NCBI GenBank assembly: GCA_903898675.1
Contig: CAIUGM010000040.1
Span: 110,814 to 174,813 of the forward strand
Source of the DNA: an uncultured Verrucomicrobiota bacterium
GTDB taxonomy: Bacteria; Verrucomicrobiota; Verrucomicrobiia; Opitutales; Opitutaceae
Direction of reading: 5' to 3'
Length of the DNA stretch: 64,000 nucleotides
Shown: positions 43,064-54,500 of the stretch, piece after piece
How positions within the stretch are numbered: position 1 is the first letter of the stretch
Layout: every line of letters starts with the position of its first letter
Program-made: the position numbers and the translations under genes
The notes under the pieces: generated by a model
Told to the model about the DNA's origin: nothing
Database searches by the model: none
The model's input: only the letters and a program-made list of their open reading frames with translations

Positions 43064-46000
43064 ATGACCGACCCGGCCGCGCCCCACTTCCACCTCGACA
43101 GTCCCGCCCATTGGCGGCCAGCGGTCGCGGGCATTGAGGTGGTAGGCTGGCTCTATCCCGGGGAAACCGCCCTATGCGTCGATATCCGGGCCCGCGTGGA
43201 CAAGCGGGCCTACCTTGGTATCTACGGACTGGAAAGACCCGATACCCAGCAGGCGTTCGGAGGCTCACTTGCCGCCCGGCGCACGGGATTTATCCAACGG
43301 GTGCAAGTGTGGCGGGGCGCCCGGGAACTGGCGCTCGACTATCACGATGGCACCCGATGGCGGGAGTTTTTCCGCACGACCCTGGATACATCCGCGCTGC
43401 CCGCGGATGCCACCGAACCTGCCCACCTGCTGCGCGCCGCCGTCATCTACCAGACGCTCCACTATCTCTACCGCCACTTCCACCGCTCCCCTTGGCCCGA
43501 ACTCTGCCGCGAGACTGATGCCGTGCTGCGGGAAGTCCTGCTCCCAACCAGCGATGTTGCGATCGGCGAACATTTCCTCGGACACATTGAAAACCCCGGC
43601 TACTGGATCAACGCCGGCTACGAGAAGTTTCGCATCACCGGCTGGATTTTCGGTGTGGGCCGCACCATCGCGCAACTCAGCGCGACCACCGGCGTCCTCA
43701 CCGAAAACCGTCTGGTCTACCCCAAGGACCGGCCGGACGTGGCCAGCCACCGCCCGGATCACGCCAATGCGCTCAAGTCAGGTTACTACGGACTTGTGGA
43801 TATCCGGAAGGACACCCCGAACCCCGCCAATCTGAAGATCTTTGCGGAGACGGGCGATGGCACGAGGCCCCTCGCCTTCTGCCGCCGCATGTACCTCGAT
43901 CGCCGCGATGAGCACAGCGGCCCGATCCCAGTCTACCGGCCGGTCCTCTTCTACAAGGTTCTGGCCGCGTTGCTGCGCGGGGTCGTGCTGGGCCGGTTCC
44001 GGTTCGACAGCTGGTCACAGGCACGCCCGGAAATCAGCCGGCTCAGGACGCACCTTGCCGCGACGCTCGGTCGCGGGGAAGCGCCGCCCACGGCTCACGT
44101 GACCGCACGCCGTCGCGATCAGGATCCTTATACCCGCTGGTGCTGGCACAACCGGATTACCCCGCGGCTCGCCGCCGTCCTGCGGCAAGACTCGGAGGTG
44201 CTGGTGAAGGCTGGTGGCCCGTTGATCAGCGTGATCGTGCCGGCCTTCAATACCCCCGAAAGATACCTGCGCGAGCTGCTCGACGCCATGCGCCAACAGC
44301 TCTATCCCCGGTGGGAACTCTGTATCGCCGACGATGCCTCGCCCCAGCCGCACGTGCGGCGCATGCTGGAGGAAGCCGCCAAGGGCGACCCCCGCATCAA
44401 ACCGGTCTTTCGCTCTGAAAACGGCCATATCGCCCGGGCGACAAATTCGGCGCTCGACGCAGCCACCGGCGAATTTGTCGCCTTGCTGGACCACGACGAC
44501 CTGCTGCCCGCTGATGCCCTGCTGCAGGTAGCCGCGGCGATCCGCCGGCACCCGACCGCTGGATACCTGTACACCGACGAGGATAAGATCGACGACACCG
44601 GGCGCCGCTTTGATCCGCAGTTCAAGGGAGGCTGGAGCCCGGAGATGGCCCTGACCCACAATTACACCCACCATCTCTCCGTCATCCGTCGCGCCGTGGT
44701 TGAACAGGCGGGACGGCTCCGGCCCGAGTTCAACGGCGCGCAGGACATTGACCTCTTCCTGCGGTGCTGGGAACTGATCAAGCCGGAGGATATAATCCAT
44801 GTGCCATTCATCGGCTACCACTGGCGGGCCCATGCCGAGAGCACCGCGGCACGGGGTGACCAGAAGGGTTATCTTTTCGAGGCAGCCCGCCGGGGCATTG
44901 CCGATGCGCTGCGGCGGCGGGGGTTACGGGCCGAACCCGTGCTGCCGGATTTCGCGAAGCACTATGCCCTTTGTCTGTATCAGTTGAGGTGGAGCCCGGA
45001 CATCCTTCGGGAAAATCCCGTCACCATTGTCATTCCGACCCGAAACCGCGCCGACCTGCTGCGCGCCTGCCTCGACTCGCTGGCCCGGACGACACCGCGG
45101 GAAGCGGTGAAAGTCGTGGTGGTGGATGATAATTCCGACGAGGCGGAGACCAGGACCTATCTCAAGGGGTTGCCAGGCCGGACTGACCTGCACTGTGAGG
45201 TCCTGCACGCGCCGGCCACTCCGGCTGGCTTTAATTACGCGCGCCTCGTCAATCTGGGCACCGCCCGGGCCGACACCCCGCTGGTGCTGCACCTGAACAA
45301 TGATGTGGAGGCAATCAACCCCGGTTGGCTCGAGGACCTGGCCGGCTGGCTGAGTGTCCCGGGAGTGGGCGCGGTTGGGGCGCAGCTGCTTTATCCAGAC
45401 GGCACGATCAATCATGCCGGAATTGCGCTGAGCCGCACGGACGGCCTCGCTCACGTGCTGTTCGAGCGCGATCCCGCAGAGGATCTGGGCTACCTGTTCC
45501 TCCCGCATGCCGCCCGCAATGTGGCCGCCGTCACCGGCGCCTGCCTGTTGACCCGCACGGACCTTTACCGGCAGCTCAACGGCTTCGATGAGGCCAATTT
45601 TCCGGTCGCCTACAACGATGTGGACTATTGCCTCCGCGCCGGGTCCGCCGGATTCCGCACGGTCGTTTCTCCCCAGGCTGTGCTCCGGCACATTGGCAGC
45701 GCATCCCGGGGCAACACTTACGCGGAACAGGAGCACGTCGCCTATATCGCACGCCATGGAGCCGCCCATGACCCCTTCCATGGCGAGGCGCTGGAGTTTC
45801 CGCCGCGCAACCTGCCGCTCAACCCCTATCATCAGCGTTATGCCCGGAATCCCCGGCCGTTTCGGGTCCTGGTGCTTACCCACAACCTGAAGTTTGAGGG
45901 GGCCCCGATCTTCATCTTCGAGCTTGCGCGCTATCTGTCGGAGCAACCCGGAGTCCAGGTCACCGTCGCCTCACCCGAGGACGGTCCGCTGCGCTCACGC

Positions 46001-47026
46001 TTTGAGCAAGCCGGGCTCACGGTGGAGATATGGGATGCCGCCGCGCTGCTAGGGGCCGCCAGCCCCGCCAGTTTTGCCACCGCCCTCGAACAATTCGCCG
46101 GCACGCGCCGCTGGGAAGAGACGGATGTATTCGTCTGCAACACCATGCTCTCCTTCTGGGGGGTGCACCTGGCCGCTCATCTTGGGAAGCCATCCGCCCT
46201 CTACATCCACGAGAGCAACGCCGTGAAGCGCTTCTTTCAGCCGCTGCTGCCACCGCTGATGCACGCGACCGTCGAGGAGGCCTTCCCCCTGGCGACCCGC
46301 GTGGTCTACACCGCGCAGGCGACCCGCCAACTTCACGAGGAGCTCAACGGACAGGATAATTTCCGCACCCTGGCCAGCTGGGTCGACTTCGCCCGCATCG
46401 AGGCATTCGCCGCGGCCCACGACAAGGCCACCCTGCGGCGCAAGCATGGGCTCGATCCGGAGGCGGTGGTGATCGTCAACATCGGCTCGGTGTGCGAGCG
46501 CAAGGGCCAGCACATTTACATCCGCGGCATCGACCTGCTGGGCAAGGAACTCCCGGGGCTTTTCCCCGGGGAGAAAATCCAGTGGGTCATGGTCGGCGCC
46601 CGTGCCGGGCTCTACATGGAGACGCTGCAGGAGGACATCCAGCTGATGGGCCTGCACGACGTGAAGATTTTCCCGGAGACGGCCGACATCTACGATTTCT
46701 ACCGGCTGGCCGACGTGCTCGTCTGCACCAGCTTCGAGGAATCCTTCCCCCGGGTCTTGCTGGAAGCGATGGTCTTCGGCCCGCGCATTGTGAGCACCGA
46801 TGTGAACGGCATCGCCGAGATGCTGACCAATACCGATGAGGCTTACCTCGTGCCCGCCGGCGATCCCTTCAAGCTGGCCGCCGCCCTCAAAAAGGCGCTC
46901 GCCGATCACTTCGCCGGCGATCAAAAGATGATCTCGATGGCCCATGCCCGCGCCGCCCGCCACTATCACCATGCCCGGGCCCTCCCGCGGCACCTGCAGG
47001 TGATCCGCGAGGCCTGGCTTGGCTGA
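43064..47026 (+). CDS. Giant glycosyltransferase: two beta domains, two GT2 domains, one GT4 domain
   Basis: A 1320-residue protein. Residues ~1-110 and ~175-285 are beta-rich domains (EVVGWLYPGETALCVDIRA; KFRITGWIFGVGRTIAQL). GT2-1 (~386-640) has ISVIVPAFNTPERYLREL, ELCIADDAS and the catalytic-type LLDHDDLLPADAL. GT2-2 (~652-930) has VTIVIPTRNRADLLRACL, VVVDDNSDE and LHLNNDVEAI, a variant acidic motif common in rhamnosyltransferase-like GT2. The GT4 domain (~933-1318) has LVLTHNLKFEGAPIFIFEL, NIGSVCERKGQHIYIR and SFEESFPRVLLEAMVFG. The ATG at 43064 is preferred over an upstream TTG. It could add several sugars in sequence to one acceptor. Confidence 0.9.
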   Translation: MTDPAAPHFHLDSPAHWRPAVAGIEVVGWLYPGETALCVDIRARVDKRAYLGIYGLERPDTQQAFGGSLAARRTGFIQRVQVWRGARELALDYHDGTRWREFFRTTLDTSALPADATEPAHLLRAAVIYQTLHYLYRHFHRSPWPELCRETDAVLREVLLPTSDVAIGEHFLGHIENPGYWINAGYEKFRITGWIFGVGRTIAQLSATTGVLTENRLVYPKDRPDVASHRPDHANALKSGYYGLVDIRKDTPNPANLKIFAETGDGTRPLAFCRRMYLDRRDEHSGPIPVYRPVLFYKVLAALLRGVVLGRFRFDSWSQARPEISRLRTHLAATLGRGEAPPTAHVTARRRDQDPYTRWCWHNRITPRLAAVLRQDSEVLVKAGGPLISVIVPAFNTPERYLRELLDAMRQQLYPRWELCIADDASPQPHVRRMLEEAAKGDPRIKPVFRSENGHIARATNSALDAATGEFVALLDHDDLLPADALLQVAAAIRRHPTAGYLYTDEDKIDDTGRRFDPQFKGGWSPEMALTHNYTHHLSVIRRAVVEQAGRLRPEFNGAQDIDLFLRCWELIKPEDIIHVPFIGYHWRAHAESTAARGDQKGYLFEAARRGIADALRRRGLRAEPVLPDFAKHYALCLYQLRWSPDILRENPVTIVIPTRNRADLLRACLDSLARTTPREAVKVVVVDDNSDEAETRTYLKGLPGRTDLHCEVLHAPATPAGFNYARLVNLGTARADTPLVLHLNNDVEAINPGWLEDLAGWLSVPGVGAVGAQLLYPDGTINHAGIALSRTDGLAHVLFERDPAEDLGYLFLPHAARNVAAVTGACLLTRTDLYRQLNGFDEANFPVAYNDVDYCLRAGSAGFRTVVSPQAVLRHIGSASRGNTYAEQEHVAYIARHGAAHDPFHGEALEFPPRNLPLNPYHQRYARNPRPFRVLVLTHNLKFEGAPIFIFELARYLSEQPGVQVTVASPEDGPLRSRFEQAGLTVEIWDAAALLGAASPASFATALEQFAGTRRWEETDVFVCNTMLSFWGVHLAAHLGKPSALYIHESNAVKRFFQPLLPPLMHATVEEAFPLATRVVYTAQATRQLHEELNGQDNFRTLASWVDFARIEAFAAAHDKATLRRKHGLDPEAVVIVNIGSVCERKGQHIYIRGIDLLGKELPGLFPGEKIQWVMVGARAGLYMETLQEDIQLMGLHDVKIFPETADIYDFYRLADVLVCTSFEESFPRVLLEAMVFGPRIVSTDVNGIAEMLTNTDEAYLVPAGDPFKLAAALKKALADHFAGDQKMISMAHARAARHYHHARALPRHLQVIREAWLG

Positions 47027-47036
47027 ACGCCACCGG

Positions 47037-49298
47037 ATGCACGAATCGCCCATCAGTTTCAGCCAGCTCGAATCCCCCGCCCCGGGCGCAACGCTGCCGC
47101 AAGGCCGGCACACGCTGCGCGGCTGGGTCTGGCCCAAGCCGGGTGGGCACTTCGTTGATGTGCGGGCGCGCCACGGTGAGCGGGTTTTCCCCGGTACCCA
47201 TGGGTTTCCGCGCGCGGATCTTGCCGCCCATTTCAAGACGGGCCGGGCGTTTGCCCTGGCGGAATTCACCGTCGTGGTCGACCTCGCGCCCGGCCCGGCC
47301 GAGCTCGTGCTCGAAGTGCTGGAAATCGAGGGCCGCTGGTCTCCCTGTCAGACCGTCCGCTATCAAGTGACCCCCGCTTATCCGCCCGTCGAGGTGGCGG
47401 TACCGTCGGGCCCGCTGCGCTGGCACGAATATGGCCGCGCCCTGCAGATTCTCCTGCGCGAGCAGCGTCGGCAACCGATGGTTCCGCTCGCGGAACTTGC
47501 CCGGGCCTTGGTCGCTGAAATCCCCTACCCCCGCGACCTCCGGCACCCGCACCTGCCCTTCCGGGGCCATCTCGACGAGCCAGCTGCCATCACCCGCAGC
47601 GGCTTCGGCCGCAGCGCCGTGCTGGGCTATCTTTTCCATGAGACGCAACCGATCCAGCGCGTGCTCGCCACCTTCGACCTGCAGGCGTGGCAGACCATTG
47701 CCCACGGCCAGTCCTCGCCCGGCCCGGCCGCCTATTATCCGCAGTTCGAGCCGGCGCAAAATTGCGGGCTCTTCGGCATCATCGACGCACCCGCGCAGTT
47801 GCCCAATCCTGTGTGCCTGCGGCTCTATGCCGAATTGGCCGACGGCAGCGTGCACCTTTGTTCGGTGCAACGCAGCCGGCTTTTCTCCCAGGAGGATGAA
47901 AAAGCCCCGTATCCCGCGCAGGACCAGGCCAGCATCGCAGCGACCAAGGATGCGCTGGATGATGCGTTCCGCGTCCAGGGCGTGACCGTGATCGTGGATG
48001 CGGAGTTCCACCGCGAACTCGCGCGCATCACGAATGAGTTCAAGGCCCGGGCGCCGACGTCGTCGTCCGCACCAGCCGGCCCGTTTTCGCAACGAAGCCC
48101 ACGTCTGGTCCCGGCGTCCAGCCCGGGCACTTTTCCGCGCCGCCTCCTGCTGGTCACGCACAACCTGAATCATGAAGGCGCGCCCCTCTTCCTGGTTGAT
48201 CTGGCCCGACACTATGCCGCCCTGGGCGCCAGCCTCACGGTCCTGACCCCGGAAGATGGACCGCTGCGCAGCCGCTTCGCGGAGGTTGGCGCCCAGATCC
48301 GGGTGATCGATGTGCAACCCGTCTTTCGGGCCCCATCCCGCGAGGCGGGACAGGCTGCAATCGCGGCGCTAAGCCGCGCCTTTGACTTCGCTCCGTTCGA
48401 TCTCGTGGTGGCAAACACCTTCACGACCTTCTGGGCCGTCCACGCCGCCAAGGCCGCCCGGCGGCCCGTGCTGCTGTACGTACACGAGAGCACCACCCCG
48501 GCCAGTTTCTACCTGGGCCGGGTTGATCCGGGTGTCGTGGCGCTGGTGGAGGAGGCCTTTGGCGGGGCCGACGCCGTTTCTTTCACGACCGCGGCGACGC
48601 GCAGCTATCACTGCGACTACGGGCGGCCGGCATCGCACCGCCTGACACCCGGATGGATTGACGTGGCCCGCATTGACCGCTGGCTGGCGCAAAATCCGCG
48701 CGCAGCCCTGCGGGCAAGTTTCAAGCTCCGCCCCGGTGAACTCCTCGTGACCAATGTGGGGACCATTTGCGACCGCAAGGGCCAGCACATCTTCGCGCGG
48801 GCGGTGGACCTGTTGTGGCGGCGGTACCCGGATCTGGCCGCCCGCACTCGCTTTGTGATGCTCGGCGGTGGCACCACCCCCTTCGATGATGTCGTGACGG
48901 ATCTGCTGGCGCAGCTGGCCAGGACCAACCTCGAGGTCCATCCCGCGACCGCCGACTACTTCCCTTACTACGTCGCCGCCGACCTCTTTGTCTGCTCGAC
49001 GTATGAGGAATCCTCGCCCCGCGTCATCCTTGAGGCGATGGCCGCCGGAGTGCCCATCCTCAGTTCCGGGGTGCACGGCGTACCGGAGCAGGCCCGGCCC
49101 GGTCTTGAAGCCACATTGATACGCCCCGGCGACACGGTCGCGCTCTGCGAGGGCATGGCGCGCCTGCTGCGTTCACCCGAGACCACCCAGGAGCTGGCCC
49201 GGCGTGCCCGGGCGCGGGTGGTGGCGGAATATGAGGCGGGCATTCTGCTGCCACGCCACGCCGCGCTCGCCAGCGCAGTCGCAAACGGACAACCCTAG
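47037..49298 (+). CDS. GT4 glycosyltransferase with two N-terminal beta domains
   Basis: A 753-residue protein. The N-terminal beta domains lie at ~1-115 (HTLRGWVWPKPGGHFVDVRA) and ~175-285 (SAVLGYLFHETQPIQRVLA). The GT4 domain (~368-750) has LLLVTHNLNHEGAPLFLVDL, TPEDGPLRSRF, LLYVHEST, NVGTICDRKGQHIFAR and STYEESSPRVILEAMAAG. It is the second of four tandem genes whose GT4 domains share these blocks. The in-frame ATG at 47037 lies 10 bp after the preceding stop; a TTG at 47019 is the longer alternative. The conserved Glu of the ExSPRVxxEAMA donor site is present, so it is probably active. Sugar unknown. Confidence 0.88.
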   Translation: MHESPISFSQLESPAPGATLPQGRHTLRGWVWPKPGGHFVDVRARHGERVFPGTHGFPRADLAAHFKTGRAFALAEFTVVVDLAPGPAELVLEVLEIEGRWSPCQTVRYQVTPAYPPVEVAVPSGPLRWHEYGRALQILLREQRRQPMVPLAELARALVAEIPYPRDLRHPHLPFRGHLDEPAAITRSGFGRSAVLGYLFHETQPIQRVLATFDLQAWQTIAHGQSSPGPAAYYPQFEPAQNCGLFGIIDAPAQLPNPVCLRLYAELADGSVHLCSVQRSRLFSQEDEKAPYPAQDQASIAATKDALDDAFRVQGVTVIVDAEFHRELARITNEFKARAPTSSSAPAGPFSQRSPRLVPASSPGTFPRRLLLVTHNLNHEGAPLFLVDLARHYAALGASLTVLTPEDGPLRSRFAEVGAQIRVIDVQPVFRAPSREAGQAAIAALSRAFDFAPFDLVVANTFTTFWAVHAAKAARRPVLLYVHESTTPASFYLGRVDPGVVALVEEAFGGADAVSFTTAATRSYHCDYGRPASHRLTPGWIDVARIDRWLAQNPRAALRASFKLRPGELLVTNVGTICDRKGQHIFARAVDLLWRRYPDLAARTRFVMLGGGTTPFDDVVTDLLAQLARTNLEVHPATADYFPYYVAADLFVCSTYEESSPRVILEAMAAGVPILSSGVHGVPEQARPGLEATLIRPGDTVALCEGMARLLRSPETTQELARRARARVVAEYEAGILLPRHAALASAVANGQP

Positions 49299-49301
49299 CC
49301 T

Positions 49302-51533
49302 ATGACCGAATCTGCCGGCTGGCAGTCTGCCGTCGAAGTCCATCCTCCCGATTGGCGCTTTCCCGCCGGGCCATCGTGGCTGGCCGGTTGGATTTTTGCC
49401 GGCGAAAACCGCTTTGCCACCGACCTGCGCGCGTGGATTGACGGCCGGCCTTTCCTGGGCCTGCCGGGCCTGCCCAAGCCCGGGTTGGATGAAAAATTTC
49501 TTCACCGCCCCGGCCCCCCTTATGCCGGCTTCGTGATCCAGGTCGAACCCCACCGGGGTGCGTCGCTCCTTCGGCTCGAAGTCCGCGACCCCGCCGGCGG
49601 GTGGACGGAATTTTTCCGGACCGCCATCTCCGTGGCTGCGGACGCGCCGCCCGCCCCGGTCGTGCCCCCGCTGAGCACGCGACTGAACGACCTGCTGCCT
49701 TCACTTCTCCGCCTGCACAGCCAGCGTCCATTGGCGGCCTGGGCCACCCTCGCCGACGAGGTGGTGTCCGCCGCCCTTTCCGTTCCCCTCAATTCACTCC
49801 CCAACCCTCCCTTCCACGGGGCCCTCGAGGAGCCGCGTGAAACCGGCTGGCTGCGCTACGGACGCATGTCAGTGACCGGCTGGCTGGCGCATCGTACCGC
49901 GAAAATCCGGCACATCACGGCGCTCGCGGATGCCGTGCAGGAGTCAGTGCTGCTGCACGGCCTGCCGCGCACGGATATCGGCAGCGTTTTCGCCGACCTG
50001 CCGGGGCGGGAGCACTCGCAGTTCATCGGACACGTCGATCTGCCCGCTAACCAAAGCTCGCCGGCGTTGCTCAAGGTATTCGCGGAACTGGACAACGGGG
50101 AAAAACACCTGGTCTTCGCGCAGCGCTTCACTCCGCGCGTCATCGCCGGGGCGGACACCCCCTTGCCACCATACTCCCGGCGCACCTTTGCCCGGGCGAT
50201 GTGGGCGCTGCGTGGCTCGGCCCGGCGCCATGGCCTTCCGGCCGGCCGGCCCGCAGATCTCGTCACCACCGCACTCGGCGCCTGGACCAGCTACCGGCTC
50301 GAGGCCCCCGCCAAGGTCCGGCGGCGCCCATTGCCGCCGGAGACGAGCGACGGCGGGACCGCAGTGGCACAGCGCATTCTGGTTGTGACCCACAATCTCA
50401 ATTTCGAGGGAGCGCCTTGGTTTATTTTCGAGCTGGCCCGCTTCATCGCCAGCCAGCCGGGCAACAGTGTGCGCGTCCTGTCCCCCCAGGACGGCCCGAT
50501 GCGCGCGGTTTTCACCGCGGCCGGCATGCCGGTGGAGGTCGTTGACCTCTCAGCCGCACTGGCCACGGTCTCACCGGCGGAATTCCATTCAGCCCTGCGC
50601 ACGGCGGTCACGACGGACCTGAGCCAGTTCGACCTGATCCTGGCGAACACCATGGTTTCATTCTGGGCCGTGCATCTCGCGGTGGCCGCGCAAAAACCTT
50701 CGCTGCTCTATGTGCACGAGAGCGCGGTCATCCGCCGCTTCTTCGAGCCGCTGCTGGCCCCCGCGCTGTTTCCCCTCGTGGAGGAGGCGTTTCGCCGCGC
50801 CACCCGCGTCGTGTTCACGGCCGAGTCTTCGCGCCAGGTGTTCGAGTATCTCGGCGGGAACGACAACTTCCGCCTCCTCCCCAGCTGGGTGGATGTCGGG
50901 CGCATCGATGCGTTTGCCGCGGCGCACGATCGCGCCACGCTGCGCCGCAAGCACGGGCTCGATCCCGCCGCCGTGCTCCTGGTCAACATCGGCTCAATCT
51001 GCGAGCGCAAGGGGCAGCACATCTACCTGCGCGCCGCCGAACTGCTGCAGCAGGAACTGCACTTCACCTACCCCGGCAAGAAAATCCAGTTCGTCATGGT
51101 CGGGGCGCGACCCGGGCTGTACCTTGACTCGCTGCGCCAGGATGCCGCGCTGCACCGGCTGGCGAACGTGGTGTTCCTGCCTGAGAGCGGTGAAATCCAC
51201 GACTTCTACCGCCTGGCCGACATCTTTGTCTGCACGAGCTTCGAGGAATCCTTTCCCCGCGTCCTGCTCGAGTCGGCCGCCTTCCGGCTGCCGATCGTCA
51301 GCACCAACGTGAACGGCATCGTCGAGATGCTGGCGCCCGATGAAGCGTGGCTCACCCCACCCGGCGATCGCTATCAGCTGGCCGAGGCCGTGAAGGCCGC
51401 GCTCGCTGCGCATTTTTCCGGCGACACCAGCCGCGCCGAGCGCGCCCGGGTTTCGGTGGTGCACCGTTTCCATGAGGCCAACTCGCTGCCCCGCCACCTC
51501 GCCTTGGCCCGCGCGGCGGCCGGCTGCACCTGA
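49302..51533 (+). CDS. GT4 glycosyltransferase with two N-terminal beta domains
   Basis: A 743-residue protein with beta domains at ~1-115 (SWLAGWIFAGENRFATDLRA, GLPGLPKPGLDE) and ~170-276 (RMSVTGWLAHRTAKIRHI). The GT4 domain (~357-740) has ILVVTHNLNFEGAPWFIFEL, SPQDGPMRAVF, LLYVHESAVIRRFFEPLL, NIGSICERKGQHIYLRA and SFEESFPRVLLESAAF. The last 200 residues are particularly close, also at DNA level, to the GT4 end of the 43064 protein (the segments around 46380-46700 and 50880-51200), indicating duplication. The ATG at 49302 follows the previous stop by 3 bp. The donor-site second Glu is retained (LLES). Confidence 0.88.
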   Translation: MTESAGWQSAVEVHPPDWRFPAGPSWLAGWIFAGENRFATDLRAWIDGRPFLGLPGLPKPGLDEKFLHRPGPPYAGFVIQVEPHRGASLLRLEVRDPAGGWTEFFRTAISVAADAPPAPVVPPLSTRLNDLLPSLLRLHSQRPLAAWATLADEVVSAALSVPLNSLPNPPFHGALEEPRETGWLRYGRMSVTGWLAHRTAKIRHITALADAVQESVLLHGLPRTDIGSVFADLPGREHSQFIGHVDLPANQSSPALLKVFAELDNGEKHLVFAQRFTPRVIAGADTPLPPYSRRTFARAMWALRGSARRHGLPAGRPADLVTTALGAWTSYRLEAPAKVRRRPLPPETSDGGTAVAQRILVVTHNLNFEGAPWFIFELARFIASQPGNSVRVLSPQDGPMRAVFTAAGMPVEVVDLSAALATVSPAEFHSALRTAVTTDLSQFDLILANTMVSFWAVHLAVAAQKPSLLYVHESAVIRRFFEPLLAPALFPLVEEAFRRATRVVFTAESSRQVFEYLGGNDNFRLLPSWVDVGRIDAFAAAHDRATLRRKHGLDPAAVLLVNIGSICERKGQHIYLRAAELLQQELHFTYPGKKIQFVMVGARPGLYLDSLRQDAALHRLANVVFLPESGEIHDFYRLADIFVCTSFEESFPRVLLESAAFRLPIVSTNVNGIVEMLAPDEAWLTPPGDRYQLAEAVKAALAAHFSGDTSRAERARVSVVHRFHEANSLPRHLALARAAAGCT

Positions 51534-51591
51534 AGGTCCTCGCGGGGCTTGCGCACCGCGCAGCCCTGCGCCTTATTCCAGCCCTCCAGCC

Positions 51592-54500
51592 GTGAACGAA
51601 AACGACGCCTACATTTTCGATGTCGAGGAGCCCACCCGGTGGGTGTTTGACGGCGAGCCTGTGTGGCTTGCGGGCTGGTTTCTCTCCAAGACCGGCGCCG
51701 TGTTTTCCGATATCCGTGCCGTGATCGACGGGGTGGCGTACACCGGCATCTTCGGCCTGCCCCGCGAAAGCATCGAAAGGCAGCACCGGGGCCACACCCG
51801 GCTGCCGCACGCCGGCTTCCTGCTGAGGGTTTGTCCGCCCGCCGGCGCCCAGCTGCTCAGGTTAGAACTGCTTGATGCGGGCCATCACTGGGTGGAGATC
51901 TGGCGCACGCCCATCCAAGTCAACCACGGTCCGCGCCCAGGGATCACCTTGCAGCAGGAATTGCTGCCCATTCAACTGGACCGGCTGCTGCAGGCCCGCC
52001 GCGCCGACCCGGCGGCCGACCTCGCAGGGGCGGCCAACCTGCTGGCGAGTGAACTAGCCTGCGTGCCGCTGGAGACCCTGCCCAATCCGCCTTTCTTCGG
52101 TGCGCTGGAAAAGCCCCTCACCTTCGGTGGCTCGCAGTTCGGCAAGGTCCGCATCGAAGGCTGGATCATCCATCAGGAGCAACGCATCACGCGGCTGCTG
52201 GCCAGCACGCACCCGCTGGTCGAGAATGTGATGGACTACGGTGAACGCGCGCGTCCCGAGGCGGGCGCCCTTTTTCCCCAGCACCCCTACGCCGCCCGCT
52301 CACAGTTCTTCGGCATGGCCGACATTGACGACCGGGTGCCGGACCCCGTGGGCCTGAAGGTATTCGCGGAGCTGGAGGACGGCACCCGCCACCTCGTCTT
52401 CATGCGGCGTTTTCAGCAGCGCGGCTGCAACCAGCTTGAACGCCCCCGGCCCGCGTTTAGCCGGGGGGTCTTTTTCGGAGTGGTGCGGGATTTCGTGGCC
52501 GCGTGCCGGCGGCAGGATATCGGGCTCGGGCCGGTCGGGGGGTTCGGCCGCGCCTGCTGGAAGGCTTACCGCAACTTCAAGCGCGACGCCGCCCCGTCCG
52601 TGGCAGCTCCCAGGTCGGACGCCGATTCCTATGCGACGTGGCAGCACACCAATCGGCTGACTCCCCACCTGCTGCAGGCCCTCGCGACGGCGGCGGACGG
52701 CCTGCCGGACGGCCCACGCTTCACGCTGCTGATCGACAACACCAATTGCTCCGAGCGGCACCAGCAGGAGCTGGTCGCTTCCCTCCAGGCCCAGCTCTAT
52801 CCGCACTGGGAAGCCTGGTTCATTGGTGGCAGCCCCAGCGCACCGCCCGCGCCGCGCTGCCAGTACCTCACGGGTGCCGGGCGACAGGATCTCGTCCGGG
52901 CGCTGAACTCCGCCGCCCACCAAGCCGGAGGGACGCATCTCACCCTCCTGCCGGGCCATTCGCGGCTGGCTCCGGATGCCTTGCTGGAGGTCGCCGAGCG
53001 CCTCGCGCTCCAACCGGGCCTTGAACTTGTCTACACCGACGAGGACCTGATGGATAATCTCGGCGAGCGGCACAGTCCAAAATTCAAACCGGATTGGAGC
53101 CCGGCGCTGGCGCTGTCCGGCCTTTTCCCCGGACAACTGAGCGTGGTGCGAAAGGAACGGTTTCTCGAAGCGGGTTCGTTCCGCGACCCCTACGATCTGG
53201 TCCCGTGGTACGATGTGCTGCTGCGGGTCAGTGACCGCATCACCGGGGAGGACGTGGCCCATGTGTCCCTGATCTGTCATCATGCCCGCGCCGATGTCCC
53301 GCGGCAGGTCGAACCCACGGATCCCTCGGTTGAGCAGGCGCGGCGGTCGTTGGCGGATGCCATGGCCCGGCGGGCGTGGATGGCCGCTCCGTTCCTGCCC
53401 GAAACGGCGCACCACCGCCGGTTGCGTTATCACCAATTGCGCTGGGCCCCTGACCTCCTGGCCCGCCTTCCCGTGACGATCGTCATTCCGACCCGCGACC
53501 GGCTGAACCTGCTCCAGGAGTGCGTGGAGCTGCTTGAGGAGACCGTGGACTGGAGTCATCTCCGCCTCATCATTGTCGACGATCATTCGCGCGACGCTGA
53601 CGCGGTGCGCTACCTCGAAATGATCCAGCGGCGCGCCGACATCCGCTGTACCGTGGTGCGACCAGCGGACCGTAGCGCGCCATTTAACTACTCACACCTG
53701 GTCAACCTGGCGCTGCCACTGGTGGACACCCCGCTTGTGCTCCACCTCAACAATGACGTGAATGCGCTTGAGCGCGGCTGGCTTGAGGAGATGGCCGGCT
53801 GGTTCAGCCAGCCCGACGTCGGAGTGGTCGGGGCCCAGCTGGTCTATCCCGACCGCACCCTCAACCACACCGGCATCGTCATTGGCCCGCATGGGGGACT
53901 GGCGGACACTCCTTTTGCCAGGACCGCCCCGGAGGATGTGCCGGAAGTCGAGTGGTACGCGGCGGCGCGCGAGGTGTCTGCGGTGACCGGCGCTTGCCTG
54001 ATGGCCCGGACGGAGATCTACCGGCAGCTTGGCGGATTTGACGAGAAGGATTTCGGCGTGGCCTACAACGACGTCGATTTCTGCCTGCGGGTGCGCGCCA
54101 TGGGCCGCCGTGTCATCTACACGCCGCAAGCGAAGCTCATGCACTGGGGCAGCGCGACCCGGGGCGTTACGTTTGACGAAAGCGAGCACATCGCCTTTGT
54201 GCGCCGCTACCCGGCTTACCGTGATCCCTATCTCAGCCCGTATCTCAAGCTGACCGGGAACCGCCTGAGCTGCCGGGGCGACCAGCACGCCCGCACCAAG
54301 CGGGCCGGGCCCATGCGCCTGCTGCTCCTCACCCACAACCTCAACCTTGAAGGGGCACCCCTGTTCCTGCTGGAGTACGCCACCTATATGGCGCAAGAGG
54401 CCGGCTGCCGGCTGGAGGTGCTGGCTTCCCATGATGGCCCGCTCCGGCCGGCCTATGAGGCAATCGGGGCACACATCACGGTCATTGACGCCGCGCCCGT